Shown here: one piece after another, positions 35,741 to 48,391 of the stretch
Layout of the letters: the number at the start of each line of letters is the position of its first letter
How positions within the stretch are numbered: position 1 is the stretch's first letter
NCBI RefSeq assembly: GCF_015832195.1
Contig: NC_052028.1
Location: forward strand, 2,151,501 to 2,215,500
DNA from: Motacilla alba alba
Taxonomy: Eukaryota > Chordata > Aves > Passeriformes > Motacillidae
Reading direction: 5' to 3'
DNA length: 64,000 bases
Notes under the pieces: model-generated
Seen by the model: only the letters and a program-made list of their open reading frames with translations
Database searches by the model: none
What the model was told of the DNA's origin: nothing
Made by a program: the position numbers and the translations under genes

Positions 35741-38242
35741 TAAAGAAAATATCAAAGACAATTGAAATCAACCCAGCCAAGAATGGGCAAACACCAGGAG
35801 AGTATCAGTCACGGCCTCCCCTTGCAGATTGCTCAGCTGCAGTATATACACAGCCCAGGAAACTGGACTGGAACCAACACACAGGGGCCTCACACAGGAG
35901 CTCACTACACAGGCCCCAGACTGTCATGTCCTTGGATAGCAAGAGGAAGAAAAAGTTTGGAACCACAGCTGTGGGCCTCAGCTAACTCCTGGCACAAACA
36001 GAACTGGACACCATTCATTCCTGCATTTTGAACTGCAGCACAGAGAACTCCAGCACCAGCCCTGCCTCTGGACACACAGACTTCATCTCTCTCTCCAAAC
36101 ACAACAGGACAGCCAACTTTGCACACAGACACCACTGGAAGAAAACTCATGGGCACAGCTTCTCAGAGCCCGAGCGTCACAACTAGGAGTATTCTCTTCT
36201 CCCAGTTATTTGATCAAGTGGGAAATGTCCTGTAGGCCATAAATTATTACCAGCTCTGGCACAGACCCACACACCCCAGTATCACCTCAAAGGCAACACC
36301 ACCATGCTTCAGCACATGGACTCCTCACAGGATGTGAGACTACCACTCCCGATGCAAAGGAACATGGAGCCCAAACTGGGCCATTTCAGTCCAAAGCACA
36401 CAACTGGAAATCATAAGGCTCCTCCTGACTCATTTTCAGAGGGCCAGCAATAGCCCTGGGCATCAGCACAACACATGCCATGTCTCCACCAGGACCTCCT
36501 CACACACCACACACCCAGCATTCCCTCCTAACCCTTCACAGCTCCCGTGCTCAGCACAGATCTTCACAATTTAGAGAGACTCCATCAAAAGAAGAGTTGC
36601 TCGGAGAGTATCTCCTTCCTATTGCTACGATTTGACATCTCACCCTAGCCATGGGACAAGAAAAGCATTTATTACAGAGACATTTTCAAGAAACATGTCT
36701 AGGGAAGTCTCTCCCTTTTCACCTACAAACATGAAAGAACCATCTTCAGGTCATCAGAAGAACGAGACACAAAGTCAACACCTGCAGAGTTGAAGAGCTC
36801 ACAACACTCTTCTGGGTTATATAACTCAGAGTAGATGATCAACGCCGTTGTTTATAGACACTGAAAACACAGCCTGCAATTCCCATACAGCATCAGGCAT
36901 AAGGACAAAATTAAGCTTTGAAGTGAGTCAGTTAGGATGACAAGAAAACACTGAGCAAGAACCTCACAGGGTTCTCCATGCAGCTGGAATGCAGATCTTC
37001 TAGACAATTACTCTGGGGACATGAACCTCACATTGCTTCATCCTAGAGATAGGAGCTGGACAGGGAATGGAGGAAAACATTCCCGGGAGTCTTTCAGCAG
37101 ACATTCACGCACGGCTCACAGCACTCAGATTTCCAACCCTTCATACCATCCCTGGTGTCCTTTCACCCAAATAGCTCAAAAACATGTGACACTGGGGGCC
37201 CAGCTCCACAGACCATTTTTCTTCCCACCACCAAGTTCACACAGCTCTCTGTACATCTCTGTGCTGTGCCAGCTGCATTTGCTGCTCACTGAAGTTCTCT
37301 GAAGAGACTTCATGGGTCTCCAAGGAAAAGCCCAGCAGTCTCCAAGAGACACTGACTCAGTGAATATCTGCTCACAGGGAGCTATGACAACCTTGTATCT
37401 CCTGCTGCACCTTCAGTCTCTCCCTTCCCATCCACGCAATTCTCTTGCCACGCTAAATCTTTTCCAGCCAAGGCTCATCCAGCCCCATCTGACAAAGCTC
37501 TACCTTAGAAAACAAGCACCAACCAAAGCAGTTCTGCCATTTCCTCCTGCAATTCCTCCTCCACATGCAGCCACCCTCAGGCTTTTAAAGAATCACAACT
37601 TCAAGAGGATCCTTCATGTTCTTAACATGCAGACACACATCATCAGGGACCACTTGTTGCCTGGTCCAATCCTCTCTTGGCGACACAACCAAAGCACGGA
37701 TGATGCAAACACTATTCCTCCTGACCTTCACTGTGTATCATGGAGAGTGATAATGGCTAAAAGGAACTTGCAGAGAGGTTCCACACAAAGCCAACAGCAT
37801 TTGGTTCAAGACACATTCTACCTCTTAAGGCACATGTGCTCTTGGGAACACACAGGAGCCTGCTATAAAGTTGTATTTCTTAATAACGAGATTCATCCCT
37901 TCAGAAGAGCTAAAGCTGACAGCAACACAGATTCTACAGAGCACAGCTGACACAGGGGAACAACACCTGGAACCGGATCAATACCCAAACTTCGGATCTA
38001 ACGAACAGCCTGCCAGCGGCAGCCTTCTCTCTCCTTCCTTCTTCTCTAACTGGAAGGCTGAGGACCCACCCCATGTTCACATAACGACAGCAACGGGCAC
38101 CAGCCTTCAGATTTTTACCAAAGGAAACTTCACCAGGCTTTAAAGCAAAATCTGCTGATCAAGACAGACAGCACGGCGGAGAAAGTGCTCGACAGCACGA
38201 GGAGAAAGCGTGGTGGAGAAAACCTGCACCGAAGAAACTCAC

Positions 38243-40694
38243 CGAGGGAGGGGCGGGATCCGCGGGGAGGGCGCCGGCAAGATCCTCGTCCCCGAGCAGC
38301 GGCGCGGGCTCGTCGGGCGGCGGCCGGGCCGGGAGGGTGTCGCAGCAGGCGGCGGCCGAGAGGCGCAGCTGGCTCTTGCGCGAGTCGGCCGTGAGCGACA
38401 CGTCGTGCGAGTAGGGACTGCAGGAAGGCGCGCACGCCGTCGATGCCCACGAAGTGCGACACGGGCACGCCGCGCAAGGCGCCGCCGTCCGGCGGCAGCA
38501 GCTGGCGGCGGTGGCAGCGGCGCAGGCGCAGCGCCAGCAGCAGCAGCAGGAAGGCCACGAAGAGGCACGACACGGCGGCCACGGCCAGCACGAGCCAGCG
38601 CGTCAGGCTGGCGGCCGGCTCGCCCGGCGCCGCCGCCTCGTCGGCCGCGCTGCCCAGCTCGGCCAGCAGCTCGGCCACGCTCTCGGCCAGCACCACGCTC
38701 AGCGTGGCCGTGGCCGACAGCGCCGGCCGCCCGTGGTCCCGCACCAGCACCACCAGGCTGTGGCGCGCCGCGTCGCGGGCCAGCGGCGAGCGCGCCGTGC
38801 GCACCTCGCCGCTGTGCAGCCCCACGCGGAACAGCCCCGGCTCCGTGGCCTTGGCCAGCTCGTAGGACAGCCACGCGTTCTGCCCCGCGTCCGCGTCCAC
38901 CGCCACCACCTTGGCCACCAGCGCGCCGGCCTCCGAGCGCCGCGGCGCCAGCTCCACGCCCGACCACGCGGCGCCCGAGCCCAGCGCCGCGGCCGCCGGC
39001 GGGTACAGCACCTGCGGCGCGTTGTCGTTCTCGTCCAGCACCTCCAGCCGCACCGACACGTTGCTGCCGAGCGCCGGCGCGCCGCCGTCCTCCGCACGCA
39101 CCCACAGCTGCAGCTCGCGCAGCTGCTCGTAGTCCAAGGAGCGCAGCGCGTACAGCGCGCCCGTCTCCGCCTGCACCGACACGTACGACGACAGCGGCGC
39201 GCCCCGCACCCGCCCCTCCGCCAGCCGGTAGCGCACGCGCGCGTTCTGCCCCCAGTCCGCGTCCGTGGCGCGCACCGTCAGCACCAGCGCGCCCGCCGCG
39301 TTGTTCTCCGCCAGCCGCGCGCTGTAGCGCTCCTCCGCGAACACCGGCGCGTTGTCGTTCACGTCCAGCACCCGCAGCGCCAGCACCGCGCTGCTCTGCA
39401 GCGCCGGCCGCCCGCCGTCGGCCGCCCGCACCGTCACGTTGTACTCCGACACCTGCTCCCGGTCCAGCTCTCCCGCCGTCACCACGCGGTAGTAATTGCC
39501 CTGCGACCTTTGAAGCCGGAACGGGACGCCCCCATCGAGTGAGCAGCGCACCTCACCGTTGGCCCCCGAGTCTACATCATTTACGTGCAGCAGGGCAACC
39601 ACCGTCCCCGACGGGGCGTCTTCAGTGATCTCAGTCAATGCAGACGATACGGTCAGTTCAGGGGCATTGTCGTTGACGTCTGTGACGGAGATTGTGACTT
39701 TGGCTGTGTCGAATAGCTCTCCCCCGTCCCGTGCCTGCAGCTCCATTTCAAATGTGGAAATTTCTTCGAAGTCCAAGTTCTCCTTAAGGGTTATTTCTCC
39801 TGTCCTAGATTCAAGGTCAAAAAGTTCGGATGCCCTTTTTGAAATTCTATGAAAACTGTATTTCACGTGTCCGTTCAGGCCCTCGTCGGCGTCGGTGGCC
39901 GTGACAGTGACGAGGATGGAGCCCACGGGCACGTCCTCGGGCACACGCACCGTGTACTCCGCCTGGCTGAACACCGGCGCGTTGTCGTTCGCGTCCAGCA
40001 CGGTTACGCGGATCCGAGCCGTGCCCGTCCGGGCCGGATCGCCGCCGTCCATCGCCCGCAGCACCAGCTCGTGAAACGCCGCTTCCTCCCGGTCCAGCGC
40101 CTTCGCCAGCACCAGCTCGGGACGCTGATCGCCGCCGGGGCCCGCCTGCACGGCCAGCGAGAAGTGCTCGTCACCGCTCAGCTCGTAGCTCTGCAGGGAA
40201 TTCCGGCCCGAGTCTGGGTCGTGAGCGTCGGGCAGGGGAAACCGTGACCCTGGAGCTGTGGTTTCGCTCATTTTCAGTTCCAGCTCAATGTCCTTGAAGC
40301 TGGGCGCGTTGTCGTTAATGTCTGCGATTTCCACCTCTATTTCATAAAACTTCATTTCCCCCTCCACTATCAGCTCACAGCGCAGCACGCATTGCTGCAC
40401 ATTCTCGCACAGCTGCTCTCTGTCGATCCTCTCCGCCGTCACTAAATGTCCCGTCTTCCCGTGCACAGCGAAATACTGCGTCCGACCTCTTTCTACAATG
40501 CGAACGCCGCGGTCGCTGATCTCCGGCAGCTGCAGCCCCAGGTCCTTGGCCACGTCGCCCACGAAGGAGCCCTTGGGCATCTCCTCGGGCACCGAGTAGC
40601 GCAGCTGCCCCCACGCCGCCTCCCACGCTGCCAGCAGCACGGCCCAGAGCAGAGCTCGCTGCCGCCGGCCCCAGCGCCTCCCCGCCGCGCACAT
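38243..40694 (-). CDS. PCDHGA: Protocadherin gamma-A variable exon, unit 4 (tail frameshift)
   Basis: PCDHGA-type exon, 817 codons if corrected. ATG 40694, signal peptide, EC1-EC6 and the membrane helix are open. An extra G in the run at 38414-38416 shifts frame right after GVRAFLQS. The conserved [15 protein letters not shown] tail then lies in another frame, and the exon would join the constant exons out of phase. The donor after 38243 is GTGAGT. EC1 has DRGVRIVERGRTQYFAVHG and C-ENVQQ-C, and EC3 has RISKRASELFDLES; both are shared almost exactly with the adjacent gammaA-5, so these two are a recent sister pair. EC4 begins ELTVSSALTEI. The single G in a homopolymer is a likely sequence error. 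Confidence 0.88.
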
Positions 40695-40960
40695 CGCCGC
40701 CGCGGCACCGCCGGCACGGTACTACTGTCCAAACCACCGACCGCCGACCAGGTTCCCGACTGCTTCAGCCCCTGCCGCTCTCTCTCCGGCTCCAACTACG
40801 GCTCGCCGCTTCCACCAGTCCCCCTGACTTGCTGCAGCACCGAGCCGCTACGCGGTGACGATCGTAGAACGCTCACCCAGCCGCCAAACCCGCCTGAGAA
40901 CGAGCCGCTCCGCAGCGGGCGGGGCTGCGGCGCTCCGAGCTCCCTCTCGCTCCTCTCGGT

Positions 40961-40997
40961 CAACAGCGGCGCCCGCAGCCTCCTCCCGGCACTGCAG
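40961..40997 (-). promoter_or_regulatory. Conserved promoter element (CGCT box) of gammaA-4
   Basis: CTGCAG-N23-CGCTGTTG on the minus strand, 267-303 bp before the ATG, in the shared A block. The leader between block and ATG (40706-40900) is unlike the other A leaders. Confidence 0.65.
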
Positions 40998-41169
40998 GCA
41001 CCGAGCGCTGCCCAGCCGTGTCCCTGCCTGCCGAGCGCGACCCGTCTGTCGGTTCGGGGATACCTCGTCCGTTCCAGCACGGACGACACTCCTCGTTTTT
41101 TCTCCAGCCTCTCTCTCTTTGATCCTCCAGCTTGTCACTACTCTGTAGAAATGACACACCCCTCGGAGT

Positions 41170-42065
41170 AAGGCTGTTTCTATCGCACCAGGAACTGTTT
41201 TTGTAATCGTGAAACTATGTAGATATAAAGGTATCTTAGCATGACATGCCTATCCTAACGATCCTTATCAGCGGCGCAGAAGCACAATTTCCTCCCTCCA
41301 TGTGACCAACTGTCTTGTAGTAGTCGTGGACGAAGTTTTTTCTCATCCTATTTACGGGACACTACGGCGTCCCACTTAAATTCCAGCATGCCCATGAGTT
41401 CCCCAAATTGCTAATAAAAATACCACAAGCCATTGATGAAGTTTCCTCTTCAATGACATTTCCCTCTCTGCCCTTTTGGGACTTTCGTTACTTTTCTTCT
41501 GCACATAACGGGATCCTCGGAATCATTCTGCACTTCTCCCTCTTTTCCAAATACACTACAGAATTTTTCACATGCTCTTATTCAAGATAGCCTCTGCTCT
41601 CACTCTGAGGCTTAGTATTCAAGAGTAACCAAGCAGCACACACACTGTACTCTCGAGTCCTCTACAAAACTAAAACAACTACCATTAAGCACACCGTTAA
41701 AAGCAAGCAGATTTCGCATTTCACAAGAATACACCCTTGTAATTTATGACTCATAATATTAAAAAAAAAAACCAGATTTTAGGAAAAAAGCTTACCCCAT
41801 GAATCTGAAGATGTGTCAAATGAAAAGAAGACCACATCTCCAACAATTTATACAAAAGGATTTAAACAGGCTACTGAATTTACCAACACGTCAGACACCT
41901 GATGAAGTGACAAGTGCCGGTTGAAAAGACATCTTGCCAAAGAAGGACCGAACAAGATTATTGAAAGGGTTCTGAAAAAAAATATCGGCGGTGCCAGAGA
42001 AGAGAAACGAAGCCCAAGACCAAACAAGACGCCTGATAGTAGGGAAAGAGTGTGAGCTTACATAC
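41170..42065. other. Short spacer 4, between gammaA-4 promoter and gammaB-4 donor
   Basis: Non-coding, AT-rich and the shortest of the five. It contains an A run near 41760-41771 followed by 'ccagattttaggaaaaaag', reminiscent of 16860-16890 in short spacer 2. No gene is seen; the 60-codon ORF at 41408 has no support. Confidence 0.55.
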
Positions 42066-42810
42066 CTGAGCTGCGTCAGGCTCGGCGGGCACCTCCCCCA
42101 CAACGGCGCTGCAGCTCAGGCTCGGCTTGTCGCAGGAATCCCCGCCCAGAAGCTCCTCCGCCGACAGGATGGGCACCGGCGGCGGCGGCGGCCAAGCGGC
42201 CTCGGGCGGGGCGCGGGCCGGCGGCGCCACGCACAGGTTGTAGGAGTAGGGCAAGGTGCCCTCGCAGAAGTCGGCCGGGAAGGCGGCGCCGGCCAGCGAG
42301 AGAAGCGCTGCGCGCCCAGGCAGCGCAGCACGGCGGGCGGCCCGGCCCGGCGCAGCCGCGCCAGCACGGCCAGCGCCACGCTCAGCACCAAGAGCGCCGA
42401 CAGCAGCGCCAGCGCCAGCACCAGGTAGAACTGCAGCTCGGCCGCCGCCGCCGCCTCGGCGCCCGCCGGCCGCTCGCTCAGCTCCGGCAGCGCCTCCTGC
42501 AAGCTCTCGGCCAGCACCACGTGCAGCGTGGCCGTGGCCGACAGCGCCGGCTGCCCGTGGTCCTTCACCACGGCCACCACACGCTGCTTGGCCGCGTCCC
42601 GCTCGGACACGGCGCGCGCCGTGCGCACCTCGCCGCTGTGCAGCCCCACGCGGAACAGCGCCGGCTCCGACGCCGCCACCAGCTCGTACGACAGCCACGC
42701 GTTGCGCCCCGCGTCCGCGTCCACCGCCACCACCTTGGCCACCAGGTAGCCGGCCTCGGCCGAGCGCGGCACCACCTCGAAAGGCGCCGCCGCCCCTCCC
42801 GCCGCCTCTC

Positions 42811-42841
<31 letters not shown>

Positions 42842-44546
42842 CAGCACCCTGGGCGCGTTGTCGTTGCGGTCCAGCACGAAGACGCGCACCGTGGCCGTGG
42901 AGCTGCGCGCCGGCGAGCCGCCGTCCTGCGCCCGCACGGCCACCGCGAACTCGCGGCACCGCTCGTAGTCCAAGGAGCGCTGCGCGTACAGCGCGCCGCT
43001 CCGCGCCTCCACCGACACGAGCGGCGCCGCGCCCGCCGCGCCCGCGCTGCCGCCCGCCAGCCAGTAGCTCACGCGCCCGTTGGCGCCCGCGTCCGCGTCC
43101 CGCGCCTGCACGCGCAGCACCAGCGCGCCCGCCGCGTTGTTCTCCGCCACGTACGCGCTGTACGCCGCCTCCTCGAACACCGGCGCGTTGTCGTTCACGT
43201 CCGACACCTCCAGCACCAGCTCCCCTGCTGCTCCGCAGCGCCGGCCTGCCCCGGTCCCGGGCCACCACCGTCACGCGGTGCTCGCACGCCTGCTCGCGGT
43301 CCAGCGCGCTCGCCGTCACCACCTTGTACGAGCCGCCCGACGACGCCACCAGCGACAGCGGCGCCTCGCCCGACAACTCGCACGACACCTGACCGTTCTC
43401 GCCCGAGTCCGGGTCGTTCACGTTCAGCACAGCCACCACGGTGCCGACCGGCGCGTCCTCAGGTACGGGACTCGAGAGTGAAAGAATCGTGATCTCCGGG
43501 GCGTTGTCATTCTCGTCCGTGATATCGATCTGAACTTCGCAGTGATCGGTGAGCCCTCCACCGTCCCTCGCCTCCAGCCGAAAGCTGTATTTACTCTGTT
43601 CCTCGAAATCGAGGGGACCCGCCGTCCTCACCTCGCCACTCTCACTGTCAATAGTGAACAGCGAGCGGATGCTCTCCGCGACGTTGCCGAAGGAATAAAA
43701 GACTCTCCCGTTAGCGCCCGCGTCCGCATCCTTCGCCTGCACCCGCAGCACCAGAGACCCCGCCGGCAGATTCTCTGCCACTCGCGCCTCGTAGACCCTT
43801 TTGCTGAACTCGGGCGGGTTGTCGTTTGCGTCGGTGATGTTAACCAGAATCTGGACAGTCCCGGATCTCGAGGGCTCCCCACCGTCCACAGCCGTCAGCA
43901 CCAGCTCGAAGGAACTCTGCTTCTCCCGGTCCAATGCTGTCTCCAGCACCAATTCGGGCTGTTTTTTTCCACCAGTGCTCTCCTTCATGGCCAAAGTGAA
44001 GAACGGGTTGCTGGTGAGTTGGTAAAACAAAAGAGAGTTTCTGCCCACATCCATATCTCGGGCCATTTCCAGGGGAAAACGAGCACCGGGAAGCGTCCAT
44101 TCACCAATCTCGAGGTCCAGAACAGCTTTGCTGAAAACTGGGGAGTTGTCATTCACGTCCTCAATGGACACCTCGACGCGGAAGATGTTCAGCGGATTGT
44201 GCACCAGCGCCTCGAAGCTGACGGAGCAGGTCGCCGAGTCGCCGCACATCTCCTCCCGGTCCAGCCTCTCGTTCACGTACAGGTTCCCGTTCTCCTCATC
44301 CACCGTGAAGTATTTCAGCTGCTTCTTGCCGGCAGACGCCACCTGCAGCTTGCGCGCCGGCAGCTCGTCGGCGCTGAGCCCCAGGTCCCGCGCCAGCGGC
44401 CCCACGAGCGAGCCTCTGCCCAGCTCCTCGGCGATGGCGTAGCGGACCCGCTCGGCCGCCGCCCGGCAGCACACGCACAGCAGCACCGCGGCCAGCAGCG
44501 CTCGCCCGCCGCCCGGCCCGCGCCTCTGCCGCCGCCTCCCCGCCAT
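42066..44546 (-). CDS. PCDHGB: Protocadherin gamma-B variable exon, unit 4 (two offsetting indels)
   Basis: PCDHGB-type exon, ATG 44546. EC1-EC4 is open and carries the VASAGKKQLKYF variant and a private EC2 (TSNPFFTLAMKESTGGKK). An extra C at 43222-43225 shifts frame near the end of EC4 (PALRSS), and an extra AG at 42299-42302 restores it at SLAGAAF in the tail. As written, about 920 bp (EC5, EC6 and the helix) is read in a wrong but stop-free frame, giving a long open product with no membrane helix. The intermediate frame at 42300-43216 holds the normal EC5-EC6-helix. The EC6 alanine run is GCC x8 at 42813-42836, one longer than in the sisters. The donor is CAG|GTATGT at 42065. Error or real damage cannot be decided here. 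Confidence 0.85.
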
Positions 44547-44801
44547 TCTCCGCCCGCCGCGCTCGCCGCGCTCCTGCCTCCTGCCGCCGCCCCGCCGCCC
44601 TTCCAGCCGCTCTCGCCGCCCGCCGCCGACACCGCCGAAAGGCACCGAGCTCGGCGCGCCGCCTCTCGCCGCCTCTCGCCGCCTCTCGCTGCTGCGGCCG
44701 CTGCCGCTGCCGCTGTGGCCGGCGCCGGGCGAGCGAGCAGCCTGCGGGGGCAGGACGCTGCGGCGGCGGCGGCGGCGGCTCCAGCGCCGCTCGGCGGCGG
44801 C

Positions 44802-44839
44802 CAACAGCGACACCCGGAGGCGCCGCCGCGCCGCTGCAG
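44802..44839 (-). promoter_or_regulatory. Conserved promoter element (CGCT box) of gammaB-4
   Basis: CTGCAG-N24-CGCTGTTG in the B promoter block, minus strand, 256-293 bp before the ATG. Confidence 0.6.
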
Positions 44840-45399
44840 CCGCCCGATGGCCGCGCTCGGCGGGGCCCGGCTTTGGGCGCGGCTCAGCGGCTGCACCGGC
44901 CCCGGGGCCGCTCCCCGCTGCCAACCGCCCGCGCAGAAGAACTTCCGTGACTCCACTCCGAGCCGTTTCTCTCTGAAATGTCCTGTCGCGTGCTTTCAGG
45001 GCATTCTTTTCAGGCACATTCTACTGTCAGAAGGAAATGTTCATGGCAGGGCAGTATAGAATGGAATTCAGCCACTCTTAATAAAATAATGGTCCATTAA
45101 CACCAGCAATAACCGACCATATGGGGAAGACTTCAAGAGCTTTTCCACACTTTTCCTGAATTTTCCTTCCATTATCTGGGTGGAATTATTTCGAGATACG
45201 ATCAGCCTAAATCAATATAATCATCCTCCATGCTAAGATAGCAGAATAACTTTTACTCTTTTCTTTCTGACTCATTAAAGTTGTTTCATCTGCATCTCCA
45301 TATCTGAGAACCTGACAATGGAAAGTGCAAAGCAACGCTACACTTCAAAGAGTGAAACAATGTTTTCACATTTCAGCTAAGCTTTTCTTTAATGCTAAC

Positions 45400-46225
45400 A
45401 TAATCCACACCTATGCCATGAGCTGGAACAATTTTTACTAGATTTGAATGTTGGAGGCATATCTAAAACTACTCTGGGCAATAGCTTCCATTTCCTCACA
45501 ACCCACATCAAAAGCTTTCTCCTAATCAAAAGCCCCCTTCTTTTAGTTCAAAATATTTCTCTGCTATCCTATGACCGAAGGCCCTCTTAAAAAGATACCT
45601 GTGCATATTTTCTAGAAGTGTACTTGTAAACCAAAACAGAAAAAAAAAAAGCTTTTAAAAATCGGAACGGAGGAATCATTTCCCCATGCTTGTAGACAGA
45701 AAACTCCTGCAGTCCTTCTGCATTGCAGAGAAGCTCCAACACTCAGGCCGCTTCCAGGGGAACTCTGGCCTGTCCATTGGGATATTGGCCCAACACCTGC
45801 ATGCAGTCTACGCTCTCACAAAAAGAGCTTAGAGGGGGGAAAGAACCTCCCTCGACCTGCTGGGCAGAGTGCTTGTCATGCACTGCAGGACACAATTGGA
45901 GGGAGCAGCAGGTGCCCATGGGCAGCTCATGTCCCACCTTAGCACCCACCAATCACCCAAAGCGCTTCTCTGCAAAGCTCTTCCCTATCCCCCACTCTCT
46001 CTGGAAACTGGGGATTGCCCCAGCCCCGTGCAGCACCTGGCACTTTGATCCATTCCATGATGCTTGCACGGGGCCCCTTCTCCAGCCTGTCCCTGGCTGC
46101 CATCTCTGCCCTCCCGAGAATCAGCTCCAGTCGGTGTCAGCTGCCAGCTGCCTGAAGGTGACTCAATGCCATCGGCCACCAAGCTGCGGAACAGAACTGG
46201 GCCCAGTCAGGCCCTGGAGGGACAG
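45400..46225 (-). mobile_element. Degenerate CR1 LINE fragment in long spacer 4
   Basis: Same ancestral antisense CR1 as in spacers 2 and 3. The 3' part (45400-45720) has diverged more than the interior. Confidence 0.6.
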
Positions 46226-48231
46226 CACAAGTCACTGCTCTCCACCTGGACACGCAGCCACCGTCTGTAACTCTCTGCAGCTGCCTCTCCAGCCTGCTCC
46301 GCAGCCATTTCACAGCCTCCAGCTGATTGCCCAGCATGTTCCTCTGGGCCATGGCCTGGGGGACACTGCACACCTTCTCCCACTGGCCCCTGCTCTGCGC
46401 GGGGCAATCTGGGCTGGGCTGGGCGGCCACTCTGCCCTTTGATGACTCCAGCAGAGATGATTCTGCATTTTACAGCACAGACCAAATGTTCCTGGCTGAG
46501 CACACCAGGAGTGCTCATGAAACCCTTCCTCTGCACAGCTGCAACATCACAGGTGTGAGTGGGAGCTGCACCTGCACTCGGGCAGCTGGCACAGAGGAGA
46601 CCTTCCACATGGGATCAGACACCCTGAGCCTGAGCTCATCACAACCAGCATGGCAAGACTTGGAAACACATGGAAATGGACAGATGCAACAACTTCTGCT
46701 AGGTCTCCCTTGCCCTACAGAAGCAACTCAAATCACACTGCCCTCCATCAGCCCAGCCTGGTGTCATCCACGACATGTGACAAGCACGGCAATGACCGAG
46801 TTCTTCTCCAGCCTCACACACAGAGCTCCCCTCTCTGCTCTGTCTTCCACGCCAGGCCACTCTCAGGTTTTGCTTGTGGCCATCTCCTCCCTGCTCAAAT
46901 CTATCATGAGGTGATCATGCACTGCAGCCACACCATGAACGGAGGTACAATTGTCTGCTCACCACCGTGAGGAGAAGGAGCTGAGGGATTCCAGAGCACA
47001 CAAATGATAAACAACCCTACTAAAAGATCAGCAGTCATCCAGCTGAGAATGGCTCACCACAACATTGGCTGAGAGGGAATCTGCTCCCCATCTTTATCAC
47101 ATGCTCTGTTCCGCAGAGAGGCACAGTCTACCAAAGTCATGTTTACATCTATTTCTCCCAACAGGAACAGAACACAAAGTCACTCTCACATCTCCCAACT
47201 TCCACTCCTACTGCAAGAAGAGCAGGCGACATTAGCACACCATACGTTCGTAAGAGAATATGGGTTGTTGATAATAACAAGTATACAGAGTAAATGAAGG
47301 AAAACCAAAGTGAAATAAAAAACCCACAGAAACACCCAAAACATGTATCAGATAGCACAAGGAAGCATTCGAAGACCAGAAGGAGACAGAGATGCTCAAA
47401 TGAAGACTTCCAGGCCTTTATTGCAGGCCTTAAAATCCATCCCTGAGAGCAACTGGAAGTCACTGAGGTCTCAAGCTGCAAGTGTGTGACTCTGAGGACT
47501 TAGACAGCACAGCAGGGGGGGGAGGAGGGTTTATTTGAAGAATTTGTCAACATCTCAGCAACATTTTCTACTGCATGGGTGCTCACCTTGCACAGTTATG
47601 AAACCATCACTTTATACAGCTTCTCTTCGGCCGCTTCCTCAAGGTAAATCTTCTGACAAATTACAACAGATTCCCCCATCACTTCTGCTTCCTATTCCCC
47701 ACTCACCATTCAGTCCTATGAGATTGAAGTAAGGTTGTGCTGAAAAGCCACAGTCAGTGTTTCATATTTACCAGTAATGACCAGAATTGTGGAAATGAGC
47801 TGCACCCTTCCTGGAAACACAGGCCTGAAGGAAAGTAAAATTACAATTCTGAGAAAACTTTATATAACGATGTTGCACAGACATATAGGATAATGGAGGT
47901 TACACACAGGATTAATTGCCTCTTCCAGCCAACAATTATGCTTCTACACAAACAGTTACTGTGGAAAATGTTACTGTTGGGGGACAGTCATTGTCGTTCA
48001 TGACAGAGAAACCAGGATCAGAACAGCAATGGCTCTGCCCTTGGCACCAAGCACAAAATCAAACCATTCCTCTGCCAAACCCACACTGAGTCACCGATTT
48101 GCCCGGCACAGAACTGAGCTCTCACCCTCCTCACTCTGCATTCACAGCCTTCCCTTTCACCAGCAACACAAACCAACAGTTTGCCTCCATGTTGGCCACA
48201 GAGAAAGCAACGCCTTGGGCAAACATCCCTT

Positions 48232-48391
48232 CATGAAGTTGTATTTCTGGAAGGAAATATCCAAGGTCAGGCTGGCCGGGGCTCTGAGCAACCTGCTCTG
48301 GTGGAAGATGCCCCTGCCCATGGCACAGGAGCTGGAACAAGAGCAGCTTTAAGGTCCTTTGCAGCACAAACCATTCCATGATTCTGTGCTT
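48232..48391 (+). mobile_element. CR1 LINE 3' end, plus orientation (copy in spacer 4)
   Basis: Near-identical to 35413-35571 and at the same place in its spacer, so it was carried by duplication rather than inserted independently. Confidence 0.8.

Larger units (their letters stand above)
32090..38242. repeat. Long spacer 3 (tandemly duplicated unit)
   Basis: Non-coding, between the gammaB-3 promoter and gammaA-4. It is the fullest form of the spacer together with spacer 4: an old CR1 in antisense, a segment from 34340 to 35750 that is absent in spacer 2, a plus-strand CR1 3' end, a CAAA simple repeat, then the segment shared by all. A 407-codon plus-strand ORF at 32910-34133 is split by one-base differences in spacers 2 and 4 and overlies antisense CR1, so it is not called. 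Confidence 0.8.

Noticed and set aside
37312..37950. A 212-codon plus-strand ORF in long spacer 3
   Set aside because: It is not preserved as an open frame in the near-identical spacers 2 and 4, and the composition is that of non-coding spacer.
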